From Arthrobacter sp. MMS18-M83 (GTDB taxonomy: Bacteria; Actinomycetota; Actinomycetes; Actinomycetales; Micrococcaceae), in contig NZ_CP113343.1 of the NCBI RefSeq assembly GCF_026683955.1, positions 3,906,001 to 3,970,000 on the forward strand: DNA of 64,000 bases, written 5' to 3'. A model generated the notes under the pieces. That model was not told where the DNA came from, did not search any database, and worked only from the letters and a program-made list of their open reading frames with translations. Positions 19,505 through 28,761 of the stretch are shown here, in pieces (the first letter of the stretch is position 1; each line of letters begins with the position of its first letter). Made by a program: the position numbers and the translations under genes.

Positions 19505-19542
19505 TGCATGGGGGTCCGGTCGCAAAACCGGGCCCCCTGTGC
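19505..19542 (+). terminator. Hairpin between SBP and permease genes (second system)
   Basis: Imperfect inverted repeat, left arm about 19505-19520 (GCATGGGGGTCCGGT) and right arm about 19526-19542 (ACCGGGCCCCCTGTGC). There is no strong T run. Its position matches the hairpins after the other two SBP genes, suggesting a role in setting the SBP-to-permease ratio. Confidence 0.5.
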
Positions 19543-19611
19543 GCTTGATCCGGCACGAAAGCTGTCCCACATGAATCCCCTTAGTTTCAAGAGCGCCCAG
19601 GATACTTTGCT

Positions 19612-20541
19612 GTGATCCAGTACATCCTCAGGCGTTTGCTGCAGGTCATCCCGGTCTTCCTGGGAACCACCCTGCTTGTGTACTTCATGGTCTTCGCCCT
19701 CCCGGGCGACCCCATCCGCGCTTTGTTCGGCGACCGTCCGCCCAGCGAGTCCGTCATTGCCGCCCTGCGCCAGCAATACAACCTCGACCAGCCGTTCTGG
19801 GTCCAGTACGGACTGTTCCTCAAGAACCTGTTCACCTTCAACCTCGGCGTTGACTTCACCGGTCAACCCATTGCCGCCACCCTTGGCCGCATCTTTCCCG
19901 TGACCGCCATGCTTGCCGTTGAGGCCCTGGCTATCCAGGCCGTCTTCGGTGTGGCCTTCGGCCTGATCGCCGGCCTGCGCAAGGGGAAGCTCTTTGACTC
20001 CACCGTGCTGGTTGCCTCCCTCGTCGTCATCGCGGTCCCCACCTTCGTGCTGGGCTTCGTTCTTCAGCTCGTCGTCGGCGTGCAGCTCGGCTGGGCCAAG
20101 CCCACGGTGGGATCCAACGCGGACTGGGGCACACTGATCCTCCCGGCCACGGTTCTTGGCCTCGTGTCCTTTGCCTACGTGCTGCGGTTGACCCGCGCCT
20201 CGGTCATCGAAAACATGAACGCCGACTACGTCCGTACGGCAACCGCGAAAGGCCTTTCCCGTCCCCGAGTGGTCCTCGCCCACATCCTGCGAAACTCCAT
20301 GATCCCCGTGGTCACCTACCTGGGGGCGAACCTGGGTGGCTTGATGGGCGGCGCGATCGTCACCGAAGGCATCTTCAACGTGCCCGGCGTCGGACAGAAG
20401 CTCTACCAAGCGGTGATCCGCAGCGAGGGCCCCACCGTCGTTGCCATCGTTAGCGTGCTGGTGCTGGTGTTCGTTGCCGCCAACCTGTTGGTCGACCTCC
20501 TGTACGCCTGGCTTGACCCGAGGATCCGCTATGAAAAGTAA
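19612..20541 (+). CDS. Peptide ABC transporter permease (DppB/OppB type, second system)
   Basis: 309 residues, normal family length. It starts with GTG at 19612 (MIQYILRRLLQVIPV). It has FALPGDPIRALFGDRP, the periplasmic loop, and the EAA loop RTATAKGLSRPRVVLAHILRN. The C-terminus LLVDLLYAWLDPRIRYEK is typical. It overlaps the next permease by 11 bp. Compared with the first system's permease at 12154 it lacks the extra ~190-residue membrane insertion. Confidence 0.95.
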   Translation: MIQYILRRLLQVIPVFLGTTLLVYFMVFALPGDPIRALFGDRPPSESVIAALRQQYNLDQPFWVQYGLFLKNLFTFNLGVDFTGQPIAATLGRIFPVTAMLAVEALAIQAVFGVAFGLIAGLRKGKLFDSTVLVASLVVIAVPTFVLGFVLQLVVGVQLGWAKPTVGSNADWGTLILPATVLGLVSFAYVLRLTRASVIENMNADYVRTATAKGLSRPRVVLAHILRNSMIPVVTYLGANLGGLMGGAIVTEGIFNVPGVGQKLYQAVIRSEGPTVVAIVSVLVLVFVAANLLVDLLYAWLDPRIRYEK

Positions 20542-21481
20542 CCGTCAAATCGAGCACTACGTTGCCCCCATCGACGAGACACCGCTGCTCGCGACCGATA
20601 CCCTCAAGGTCGACGCAGCACCCCTGAGCCTCTGGGCAGACGCCTGGCGGAAGCTCCGCCGTCGTCCGCTGTTCATCATCTCCGCGCTCATGATCTTCCT
20701 GCTCCTCATCGTCGCGTTCTTCCCGGGTCTGTTCACGCAGACAGCTCCGAACGACAACTGCCAACTGGGCGACTCCCTGGCGGGCCCCTCGGCCGGCCAT
20801 CCCTTGGGATTCACCTTCCAGGGCTGCGACATCTATTCCCGCGTCATCCACGGCACGCAGGCATCCTTAACAGTCGGCGTCGTCTCGGTCATCTTCGTCC
20901 TGATCATCGGCGTCACGCTCGGCGCGCTGGCTGGGTTCTTTGGCGGCTGGGTTGACACCGTCATTGCCCGCATTGGCGACATCTTCTTCGCATTGCCTTT
21001 GGTCCTCGGCGCACTGGTCGTTACCCAGCTCCCCTTCTTCCGCGAGAACAAGAGCGTCTTCACGGTGGTCATGGTCATCGTGATGCTCGGGTGGCCCCAA
21101 ATGGCCCGTATCACCCGTGGTGCCGTGATCGAGGTCCGCAACGCCGATTTCGTCACTGCCGCACGCTCGCTAGGTGTCTCCAAGATCGGCACCCTGGTCC
21201 GGCACGTGGTTCCGAACGCGCTCGCGCCGATCATTGTCCTGGCCACCATGGAACTGGGTGTCTTCATCGTCACTGAAGCAACGCTCTCCTTCCTTGGCAT
21301 TGGCTTGCCCGGCAGCATCATGTCCTGGGGTAACGACATTTCCGCGGCGAAGGACACTCTGCGCACCAACCCCGAGGTGCTGATGTTCCCCGCAACCGCA
21401 TTGTCCATTACAGTCCTGAGCTTCATCATGCTTGGCGACGCGCTGCGTGACGCCCTTGACCCCAAGAGCCGCAAGCGATGA
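20531..21481 (+). CDS. Peptide ABC transporter permease (DppC/OppC type, second system)
   Basis: 316 residues from ATG 20531, overlapping the previous gene by 11 bp; the open frame upstream lies inside that gene. OppC features are PLFIISALMIFLLLIVAFFP, GFTFQGCDIYSRVIHGTQAS, and EAA loop FVTAARSLGVSKIGTLVRHV, ending in LRDALDPKSRKR. Its TGA (21479-21481) overlaps an ATG at 21478, but the ATPase more likely starts at 21493. Confidence 0.95.
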   Translation: MKSNRQIEHYVAPIDETPLLATDTLKVDAAPLSLWADAWRKLRRRPLFIISALMIFLLLIVAFFPGLFTQTAPNDNCQLGDSLAGPSAGHPLGFTFQGCDIYSRVIHGTQASLTVGVVSVIFVLIIGVTLGALAGFFGGWVDTVIARIGDIFFALPLVLGALVVTQLPFFRENKSVFTVVMVIVMLGWPQMARITRGAVIEVRNADFVTAARSLGVSKIGTLVRHVVPNALAPIIVLATMELGVFIVTEATLSFLGIGLPGSIMSWGNDISAAKDTLRTNPEVLMFPATALSITVLSFIMLGDALRDALDPKSRKR

Positions 21482-21492
21482 AGGAGGCAATC

Positions 21493-23205
21493 ATGACAAC
21501 GTCCAACGTCACCATCAACGAGGCCGGAACCGAAGAGCGCCCGCTCCTTGAAATCAGGGACCTCGCCATCTCCTTCCAGACGGCGAGCGGCGAGTTCCAG
21601 GCCGTCAAGAACGCCCACCTGACTATCATGCCGGGCGAGACAGTCGCCATCGTGGGAGAGTCCGGTTCGGGAAAGTCGACGACGGCACTCGCCGCCATCG
21701 GTCTCCTGCCGGAGAACGGCCGGGTTTCCGGCGGCCAGATCCTGCTCGACGGCGAGGACATCTCGCACGCGCCGGAACGGCGCATGATCGAGCTGCGTGG
21801 CAACACGATCGGCATGGTCCCGCAGGATCCGATGTCCAACCTCAACCCGGTGTGGAAGATCGGCTACCAGGTCCGCGAGACCTTGCGCGCCAACGGCAAG
21901 CCCCATGCTCCGGCTGATGTGGCCCGTGTCCTCGGGGAAGCCGGCTTGCCGGACTCGGCGCGGCGTGCCAAGCAGTACCCGCACGAGTTCTCCGGCGGCA
22001 TGCGCCAGCGGGCACTGATTGCCATCGGCCTGTCCTGCCAGCCGCGGCTGCTTATTGCCGATGAGCCGACGTCGGCCCTCGACGTGACCGTTCAGCGGCA
22101 GATCCTCGACCACCTCGAGACCATGACGGCGGAGCTCGGTACGGCAGTCCTGCTTATCACCCACGATCTTGGCCTCGCGGCTGAACGCGCGGACAAAGTG
22201 GTGGTCATGTACCGCGGCAACGTAGTGGAAGCCGGCCCTTCGCTAGAACTGCTCCGCAACCCGCAGCACCCCTACACCCAGCGGCTCGTGGCGTCGGCCC
22301 CGTCCTTGGCTTCCCGCAGGATCCAGGCAGCCAAGGCTGAAGGCATCCAAACGGAAGAACTCCTGGCACCCACCGAAGCTGTGGTTGAAAAGGCGCTCCC
22401 AGAGGACGTTCTGAAGGTCGAGAGCCTCAGCAAGGTCTTCAAGTTGCGCTCGGGAGTGGGCAGGTCCACCGACTTCACCGCGGTGGACAATGTCTCATTC
22501 AACGTCAAGCGCGGGACGACGACGGCGATCGTGGGGGAGTCGGGCTCCGGCAAGTCCACTGTGGCTCAAATGGTCCTTAACCTCCTGCCGCCGACGTCGG
22601 GCCGGATCGTGTTCGACGGGGTGGACACCTCCACGTTGAACAGCCGAGAGATCTTCAAGTTCCGGCGTCGTGTCCAGCCGATCTTCCAGGACCCGTACGG
22701 TTCCCTTGACCCGATGTACAACATCTTCAGGACCATCGAGGAACCGCTCCGGACCCACAAGATCGGTGACAAGGTCAGCCGCGAGAAGAAGGTCCGGGAG
22801 CTTCTGGACCAAGTGGCGCTGCCGCAGTCCACCATGCAGCGATACCCGAACGAGCTCTCTGGCGGCCAGCGGCAGCGCGTAGCGATCGCCCGGGCCCTGG
22901 CGCTGGATCCAGAAGTGATCATCTGCGACGAAGCGGTCTCCGCCTTGGACGTTTTGGTGCAGGCCCAGGTGCTGAACCTGCTGGCCGAGCTGCAGTCCAA
23001 TCTCGGCCTGACCTACCTGTTCATCACGCACGACCTCGCCGTCGTACGGCAGATCGCGGACCATGTCTGCGTGATGCAGAAGGGCAGGCTCGTGGAAACG
23101 GGCAGTACAGACAATGTCTTCGATTCGCCGCAGCAGGAGTACACAAAAGCACTCCTCAACGCGATTCCCGGAGCAAGCCTGATGCTGCCGCCCGCGGTGG
23201 CCTGA
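21493..23205 (+). CDS. Double-domain peptide ABC transporter ATPase (second system)
   Basis: 570 residues with two ABC domains. Domain 1: Walker A GESGSGKST, signature FSGGMRQRA, Walker [13 protein letters not shown]. Domain 2: Walker A GESGSGKST, signature LSGGQRQR, Walker B VIICDEAVSALD, where the usual EPTSALD is EAVSALD. Oligopeptide extensions follow both. Start ATG 21493 is preferred over ATG 21478 because AAGGAGG (21481-21487) is 5 bp upstream of it. A terminator follows at 23250. Confidence 0.95.
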   Translation: MTTSNVTINEAGTEERPLLEIRDLAISFQTASGEFQAVKNAHLTIMPGETVAIVGESGSGKSTTALAAIGLLPENGRVSGGQILLDGEDISHAPERRMIELRGNTIGMVPQDPMSNLNPVWKIGYQVRETLRANGKPHAPADVARVLGEAGLPDSARRAKQYPHEFSGGMRQRALIAIGLSCQPRLLIADEPTSALDVTVQRQILDHLETMTAELGTAVLLITHDLGLAAERADKVVVMYRGNVVEAGPSLELLRNPQHPYTQRLVASAPSLASRRIQAAKAEGIQTEELLAPTEAVVEKALPEDVLKVESLSKVFKLRSGVGRSTDFTAVDNVSFNVKRGTTTAIVGESGSGKSTVAQMVLNLLPPTSGRIVFDGVDTSTLNSREIFKFRRRVQPIFQDPYGSLDPMYNIFRTIEEPLRTHKIGDKVSREKKVRELLDQVALPQSTMQRYPNELSGGQRQRVAIARALALDPEVIICDEAVSALDVLVQAQVLNLLAELQSNLGLTYLFITHDLAVVRQIADHVCVMQKGRLVETGSTDNVFDSPQQEYTKALLNAIPGASLMLPPAVA

Positions 23206-23249
23206 CCCGGCTCAGAAACCTTCATTCAACGCCCGTAAGGCAATCAAGA

Positions 23250-23293
23250 AGGCCGGTGCCGCTTCCCCTGAGGGAGGGGCGCCGGCCTCTTTT
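23250..23293 (+). terminator. Rho-independent terminator after the second peptide transporter
   Basis: Arms AGGCCGGTGCC (23250-23260) and GGCGCCGGCCT (23278-23288) pair with one G-U and are followed by CTTTT. The remaining ~220 bp to typA (23294-23516) must hold the typA promoter; I cannot pin its -35 and -10 boxes. Confidence 0.88.
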
Positions 23294-23516
23294 GTGTTCC
23301 CCGGGAGTTCCACGCGGATCTCCACGCGGTTTTCCCCGCGGATTGTGATGAAGGGCACAATTAGCTGGCGTTGCGGGTGATTTTTAGGCCAATAAATACC
23401 ACAGCGTTTAGACTCTATGTAGGTGCCCTGTGTCAAAGGGTCTCTTCCGTCGTGCGTTCCGGTTGGAAATGTCGCGATACCACAGCTGACTTCACCACTG
23501 AATCGAGCAATAACGC

Positions 23517-25445
23517 ATGTCTGAAACCACCACCAACACCGCGGTAGCCACTGCATCGCGCAGTGACCTGCGCAACGTCGCGATTGTGGCCCACGTTGAC
23601 CACGGCAAGACCACCCTGGTCGACGCCATGCTCAAGCAGACCAACTCCTTTGCCGAGCACAACCACCTCGAAGACCGCGTCATGGACTCCGGTGACCTGG
23701 AGCGCGAAAAGGGCATTACCATCCTGGCCAAGAACACCACCGTGGCCTACAACGGACCGTCCTCCCATGGCGAGACCATCACCATCAACGTGATCGACAC
23801 CCCTGGCCACGCTGACTTCGGCGGCGAGGTTGAGCGCGGCCTGTCCATGGTTGACGGCGTCGTGCTCCTCGTGGATGCTTCCGAGGGTCCGCTGCCCCAG
23901 ACCCGCTTTGTGCTCCGCAAGGCCCTCGCCGCGCACCTTCCGGTCATCCTGCTGGTCAACAAGACCGACCGCCCTGACGCCCGCATCGAAGAAGTTGTCC
24001 ACGAATCCATGGACCTGCTCCTGGGCTTGGCTTCGGACCTCGCGGACGAAGTTCCGGACCTCGACCTGGACAAGATCCTGGAAGTTCCCGTGGTCTACGC
24101 TGCAGCCAAGGTCGGCCGCGCCTCCCTGGAACAGCCGGCTGATGGATCGGCGCCGGAGAACGAAGATCTCGAACCCCTGTTCAAGACGATCATCGAGCAC
24201 ATCCCGGCTCCGACCTACAACCCGAACGGTGTCCTGCAGGCGCACGTCACCAACCTGGACGCTTCCCCGTTCCTCGGCCGCCTCGCACTCCTGCGCATCT
24301 ACAACGGCACCCTCCGCAAGGGCCAGACCGTTGCTTGGGCGCGAGCCAACGGCGAACTGAAGAACGTCAAGATCACCGAGCTCCTGGCCACCAAGGCACT
24401 GGACCGCGTTCCGACCGACTCCGCTGGTCCGGGCGAGATCGTTGCTGTTGCCGGTATCGAGGAAATCACCATTGGTGAGACCCTGACCGACGCCGAGAAC
24501 CCGCAGCCGCTGCCGCTCATCACGGTGGATGACCCCGCGATCTCCATGACCATCGGTATCAACACCTCTCCGCTGGCCGGTAAGGTCAAGGGTGCCAAGG
24601 TAACGGCGCGCCAGGTGAAGGATCGCCTCGACAAGGAACTGATCGGTAACGTCTCCATCAAGGTTCTGCCCACCGAGCGTCCGGATGCCTGGGAAGTCCA
24701 GGGCCGTGGCGAGCTTGCGCTGGCTATCCTCGTGGAGCAGATGCGACGTGAAGGCTTCGAACTGACTGTCGGCAAGCCGCAGGTTGTCACCCGGACCATC
24801 GACGGCAAGATCCACGAGCCGATGGAACACATGACCATCGACGTTCCGGAAGAGTACCTCGGCGCGGTCACGCAGCTCATGGCCGCTCGCAAGGGCCGCA
24901 TGACCAACATGGCCAACCACGGTACGGGCTGGTGCCGCATGGAATTCATCGTTCCTGCCCGTGGCCTCATCGGCTTCCGCACCAAGTTCCTCACGGACAC
25001 CCGTGGCGCCGGCATCGCTTCCTCGATCTCCGAGGGCTACGAGCCGTGGGCCGGTCCCATCGAATACCGCACCAACGGTTCGATGGTTGCCGACCGCGCC
25101 GGCGTGGTCACCCCCTTCGCCATGATCAACCTGCAGGAACGCGGCTCCTTCTTCGTGAAGCCCACGTCCGAGGTCTACGAAGGCATGATCGTCGGCGAGA
25201 ACTCCCGCGCCGACGACATGGACGTCAACATCACGAAGGAAAAGAAGCTCACCAACATGCGTGCCGCTTCCTCCGACACCTTCGAGAACCTGACGCCGCC
25301 GCGCGACCTGACCCTCGAAGAGTCCCTCGAATTCGCTCGCGAAGACGAGTGCGTTGAGGTGACCCCGGAGTCCATCCGCATCCGCAAGCTGATCCTGGAT
25401 GCCAATGAGCGCGCCAAGGCTACCCGCGCCCGCGCCAAAGTCTGA
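23517..25445 (+). CDS. typA: GTP-binding protein TypA/BipA
   Basis: Ribosome-binding translational GTPase involved in stress adaptation and ribosome assembly. 642 residues. G1 is AHVDHGKTT, the switch I region contains [10 protein letters not shown]3 is [14 protein letters not shown], and G4 is NKTD. EF-G-like domains II, III and V follow, and the BipA-specific C-terminal domain includes [16 protein letters not shown]. It is followed 32 bp after the stop by a very strong terminator. Confidence 0.97.
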   Translation: MSETTTNTAVATASRSDLRNVAIVAHVDHGKTTLVDAMLKQTNSFAEHNHLEDRVMDSGDLEREKGITILAKNTTVAYNGPSSHGETITINVIDTPGHADFGGEVERGLSMVDGVVLLVDASEGPLPQTRFVLRKALAAHLPVILLVNKTDRPDARIEEVVHESMDLLLGLASDLADEVPDLDLDKILEVPVVYAAAKVGRASLEQPADGSAPENEDLEPLFKTIIEHIPAPTYNPNGVLQAHVTNLDASPFLGRLALLRIYNGTLRKGQTVAWARANGELKNVKITELLATKALDRVPTDSAGPGEIVAVAGIEEITIGETLTDAENPQPLPLITVDDPAISMTIGINTSPLAGKVKGAKVTARQVKDRLDKELIGNVSIKVLPTERPDAWEVQGRGELALAILVEQMRREGFELTVGKPQVVTRTIDGKIHEPMEHMTIDVPEEYLGAVTQLMAARKGRMTNMANHGTGWCRMEFIVPARGLIGFRTKFLTDTRGAGIASSISEGYEPWAGPIEYRTNGSMVADRAGVVTPFAMINLQERGSFFVKPTSEVYEGMIVGENSRADDMDVNITKEKKLTNMRAASSDTFENLTPPRDLTLEESLEFAREDECVEVTPESIRIRKLILDANERAKATRARAKV

Positions 25446-25477
25446 TCCAGCGCTGATTGCGTAGTGACGCATTGAAT

Positions 25478-25533
25478 AAAGGAGCCACCGGAGCAGCACG
25501 CGGCATTGCCGCAGCTGTTCCGGTGGCTCTTTT
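25478..25533 (+). terminator. Strong rho-independent terminator of typA
   Basis: 20-nt arms at 25478-25497 (starting AAAGGAGCCACCGG) and 25514-25533 (ending CCGGTGGCTCTTTT) pair almost fully, with an inner GCGGC-ATT-GCCGC hairpin in the loop and a terminal T4. It overlaps the region where the next gene's N-terminus would be expected. Confidence 0.9.
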
Positions 25534-25851
25534 GCTGCCCTGGCGGGCACCGCACTGCACCGGCAGGCGCTCCTTATTGCCGGCGTCGAGGTCTACTGGG
25601 GTGCTGCTGCGGCACTGCTCCTGCTCGCCTCGTTGCAACTCTGGCTGGGCGCCTGGTCGCGGTCTTTGCTCCCGACGGCGGTGGCCGGCATTGCCTGTTA
25701 TGTGGCGGTTGGCCTGCTGTCGGCTTCCGGAACGGGCAAGCAGCTGATAGTTGCTGACGTACCGGGAAATGTGTGGGTGTACGGCAGTGCGGGCGTGACT
25801 TTTGTGATGCTCTTGTGGTGCCGGCGATACAGGCATCCGCCGCGCGGCTGA
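25531..25851 (+). pseudogene. 5'-truncated remnant of a small membrane protein (Rv1171-like)
   Basis: The frame through 25534-25851 encodes a hydrophobic protein of about 105 residues (AALAGTALHRQALLIAGVEV, LLLLASLQLWLGAWSRSLLP, AVAGIACYVAVGLLSASGTG, VWVYGSAGVTFVMLLWCRRY) resembling the small actinobacterial membrane protein encoded beside mshB. It has no in-frame ATG, GTG or TTG until TTG 25633, which would remove the first membrane segment. The coding signal begins exactly where typA's terminator ends. In another frame the preceding bases could read IAAAVPVALL, so a one-base deletion near 25531-25536 is an alternative explanation to truncation. Its stop abuts that of the convergent regulator. 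Confidence 0.6.
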
Positions 25852-26355
25852 CTAGTCCGCGCTTGGATCCCGGTGGTGGGCGATCAAGAGCGAAGTGGCC
25901 ACGCCGTCGTCGTCCGCCGGAAGGCGCATGTATTCCTCGACGACTGCCCGCAGCTTGCCCATCATTTCCTGTTGACGCGCGGCGTTGAACTTTACTCCAA
26001 GCCGCCACACATCGATATCCCCAGGGGCGAGTCCCCGGGTTTCCTGAACGAATGTTTCGATCAAGACAGGGGAAATATCGTCGACCGGGGTGCTCCACGA
26101 TGTGCGGGTGGCGATGTACGGCACCTCCTTGGCGCCCCGCTTTCCCTTCCGGCCTTCCTGCGGCACGAGAAAACCCGTGCGGACCAAGGTTCGCACGTGG
26201 TGCAGGCTCGACGCGGGATTAATATCCAGCAGCCCGGCAATTTCTTTGTTTGTGCGCGCGTGATGCAGGCAGAGCCGGAGAATCCGCAGGCGTAGCGGCG
26301 AACTCAAGGCGCGCCCCTTGGCGACGAGATCGCCGTCCCCCAATTGTTCCGTCAT
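25852..26355 (-). CDS. Winged-helix transcriptional regulator (ArsR-like)
   Basis: 167 residues from ATG 26355; an in-frame ATG at 26373 would add six residues. The N-terminal half is an ArsR/HTH_20-type winged helix: LSSPLRLRILRLCLHHARTN, KEIAGLLDINPASSLHHVRT, LVRTGFLVPQEGRKGKRGAK. The C-terminal half is typical of regulators paired with MFS exporters. It is divergent from the MFS gene at 26419, and a 24-bp palindrome (26379-26402) lies between them, so it probably represses itself and the exporter. Confidence 0.88.
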   Translation of the reverse strand: MTEQLGDGDLVAKGRALSSPLRLRILRLCLHHARTNKEIAGLLDINPASSLHHVRTLVRTGFLVPQEGRKGKRGAKEVPYIATRTSWSTPVDDISPVLIETFVQETRGLAPGDIDVWRLGVKFNAARQQEMMGKLRAVVEEYMRLPADDDGVATSLLIAHHRDPSAD

Positions 26356-26378
26356 GGTGGCCAGTGTAGCCATCCATC

Positions 26379-26402
26379 AGTGATTGACATATATCAATCA
26401 CT
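26379..26402. promoter_or_regulatory. Palindromic operator between regulator and MFS gene
   Basis: AGTGATTGA (26379-26387) and TCAATCACT (26394-26402) form perfect 9-bp arms around CATATA. It sits 24 bp before the regulator start and 17 bp before the MFS start, in an ideal place to control both divergent promoters. The ligand or inducer is unknown. Confidence 0.8.
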
Positions 26403-26418
26403 GGGGAAAACTGGGCGA

Positions 26419-27716
26419 GTGAACGCCGGGACCACTGACAATGCTCCGCAAACTGACGCAGCACAACAAGCGGCCTCGCTCTGGCGGGACCGGAACTTCA
26501 CTACCTTCTGGTCAGGCCAAGCCGTCAGCCAGCTGGGGCACAACTGGGGCAACCGGCGTTTCCAGTCCTCGCAGGGTCTTTGCTCGGGGCCAGCGAGTTC
26601 GAAGTTGGCGCGCTCAATGCTGCCAGCCTGGCGGCCTTCCTGCTGATCGGTTTGCCGGCCGGAGCGTGGGTAGACCGCTGGTTGAAACGCCGCACCATGA
26701 TTGTGGCGGACCTGGTCCGGACTGCGGCGATGGCGACCGTACCACTCCTCTGGTGGGCAGGCATCCTGCAGATCTGGCACTTGTACGCAGTAGCGGCCGT
26801 CGTCGGGGCCGCAACAGTCTTCTTCGACGTCTCCTACCATAGCTACGTGCCTGTGCTCGTGGATGCCGCGAACGTGCCACAGGCCAATTCCAAGTTGGAA
26901 GCCACCTCCCAGATCGCGCGCATCGGCGGACCTGCCGCAGGTGGCGCGCTGCTGACGGTGGTGTCCGCCCCGGTACTGTTCGTCGGGGAAGCAGCCGGCT
27001 ATCTCCTGTCCGCCATTTTCTTGTTCAGGACACGCGATGCGGAACGGCCCGTGCCGGCCAAGGACCGGCAGCCGCTAGCAAAGGAAATCAAGGAAGGCCT
27101 TGTCTTCGTGGTCAGGCATCCGTTGATCAGCAGAATTGCGGCCTGCACGGGCGGGGTGAACTTCTTCACTACGATCGCCTCTACTTTGATGCCCGTGCTC
27201 GTGCTGAGGGAACTGGAGCTAGGGCCACCGGGCATGGGCCTCATCATGGCGGTCGGGGCCGTGGGCGGACTGATCGGGGCCGTTGCCGCGCCCAGGCTCG
27301 CAGCTTGGATCGGTGAGGGGACCGTCATTCCCGCGGCGTCGATGGTGAACTCGCTTTTCCTCGTCTTGGTGCCGCTGTCGGTGCTGGCTCCCGAGCGATG
27401 GATCTCCTTGGTGATGCTCATCGTCTCCGAGTTCGGCTTCGCCTTCGGGGTGCTGGTGTACAACATCATGCAGCTGAGCATGAGGCAGCGGGTGTGTCCG
27501 CCCCGGCTCTTGGGGCGCATGAATGCTTCCATTCGCTTTGTGGTCTGGGGTGTCATGCCAATTGCCGCGCTTGCTTCAGGCCTGCTTGCCGAAAGGCTTG
27601 GGCTGGCCCCGACGCTCTGGATCGGCGTGGCCGGGAGCATGGTCTGTGTTGCACCAGCGTTGTTCTCGCCGCTTCGGGGAATGCGCAGGCTGCCTGACGG
27701 CGTGCGCGGCGCCTGA
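26419..27716 (+). pseudogene. MFS transporter, interrupted by a one-base frameshift
   Basis: Translation from GTG 26419 gives the MFS N-terminus LWRDRNFTTFWSGQAVSQLG and then leaves frame; the rest of the protein is in the -1 frame from about 26538 to 27716 (AFPVLAGSLLGASEFEVGAL, FLLIGLPAGAWVDRWLKRRT, and later membrane segments). Adding one G to the G4 run at 26535-26538 restores a normal transporter of about 432 residues. TTG 26580 would give 378 residues lacking the first membrane segment. It could be a true inactivation or a sequencing error. It pairs with the divergent regulator at 25852. Confidence 0.8.
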
Positions 27717-27723
27717 CCTCCTT

Positions 27724-27826
27724 GGGACATGCCCCGCCTTGGCTCGCAGCGCTGGACATAATGGCATCATGCGCATTCCTTGGCACAAGTGCAGCGCATG
27801 CTCGGCGCAGATGAGGGCACATGTCC
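27724..27826. repeat. Decayed CATG-palindrome cluster upstream of the DUF559 gene
   Basis: Contains GGGACATGCCC (27724-27734), GGACATAATGG (27754-27764), a CATG at 27768, GCGCATGCTC (27795-27804) and GGGCACATGTCC (27815-27826). Several are 29 bp apart (27728 to 27757; 27768 to 27797), the same period as the clearer array at 28762-28962. Confidence 0.55.
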
Positions 27827-27908
27827 AACGTTTGATTTCAAGATTGGACCGGAAGTTCTCCACATACCCAATGTTGGCGCTTCCGTGCCTCCGGTTTCGA
27901 GCGGAACG

Positions 27909-28727
27909 ATGGGGCGCATGGTGAACATCAGTGAAGTCATTTCAGCGTACGACGGCGTGGCGCGGGCTAAACATCTCGCTGCGGCTGGGGTGTCGCATTT
28001 CCAGCTGAAATCCGAGTTGGCGAGTGGACGGATTCTCCGCGTGGCCCGAGGGGTCTATGCGGTGCCCGGCGCCGATCCCGGCTTGCTCGCTATCCGGTCC
28101 CTTCCTGCGGAACCGGCCTGCATTTCCGCGGCCGAATTCTCGGGGTTGTGGGTTCTGGATGCCCCCCAATCTCCCCACGTGGCAGTCCCTCACAGCCGAA
28201 AGTACGAAGGTTTTGTCTGCCATCGATCCGCGGTCCCGCCTACCTTAATGGATTCAGTCATCCAGGCCTTGCGTTGCTTGCCGGATCTGGAGGGTCTGGT
28301 CGTTGCCGAATCTGCGGTGGTTCTTGGCAGGCTGCCGCTCACGGCCATCAGGATGAGGCTGAGTGGTCGGAATGATGCGCGGGAGCGGAGACTCGTGTCA
28401 CAAATCGTTCCGCAGTCACAGTCGATTATTGAGTGCATCGCCAGATACCTCCTGCGAGAAGCAGGCTTTCTCGTTGAATCACAGGTAAACATTCCGGGCA
28501 TGGGGCATCTGGATCTGATGGTGGACGGAAGGCTGGGGATTGAAACCGACGGAGCAGGTTTCCACATGGACAAGCCGAGCTTCGAGGAGGACCGCCGTCG
28601 GTGGAATATCACCACAAGGTTGGGTGTCCCGACCTTGGTTGTGAGCTATTCGATGTTGAAGAACCGGCCTCGAGAATTTGTGGCGATGGTCCGGGACACT
28701 CTGAGGTCTCTCGACCGAGCCGCGTGA
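27909..28727 (+). CDS. AbiEi-type winged-helix protein with DUF559/Vsr-like endonuclease domain
   Basis: 272 residues from ATG 27909 (ATG 27918 is also possible; the frame is open to 27780 but without conserved sequence). The N-terminus (ISAYDGVARAKHLAAAGVSH, LASGRILRVARGVYAVPGAD) resembles the AbiEi antitoxin winged helix. The C-terminus has a DUF559, very-short-patch-repair-like fold: GMGHLDLMVDGRLGIETDG, then FEEDRRRWNITTRLGVPTLV. The Asp and Glu of the nuclease core are visible. No partner AbiEii toxin is adjacent. Palindrome clusters flank it on both sides (27724-27826 and 28762-28962). Confidence 0.78.
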   Translation: MGRMVNISEVISAYDGVARAKHLAAAGVSHFQLKSELASGRILRVARGVYAVPGADPGLLAIRSLPAEPACISAAEFSGLWVLDAPQSPHVAVPHSRKYEGFVCHRSAVPPTLMDSVIQALRCLPDLEGLVVAESAVVLGRLPLTAIRMRLSGRNDARERRLVSQIVPQSQSIIECIARYLLREAGFLVESQVNIPGMGHLDLMVDGRLGIETDGAGFHMDKPSFEEDRRRWNITTRLGVPTLVVSYSMLKNRPREFVAMVRDTLRSLDRAA

Positions 28728-28761
28728 CCCCCCGGTGGGCTACCCTACGCCTGTGTCAGAA

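Noticed and set aside
26580..27716. Intact 378-residue MFS protein from TTG 26580
   Set aside because: Clear MFS N-terminal sequence lies upstream in another frame and the shortened form lacks the first membrane segment, so a frameshifted gene is the better description.
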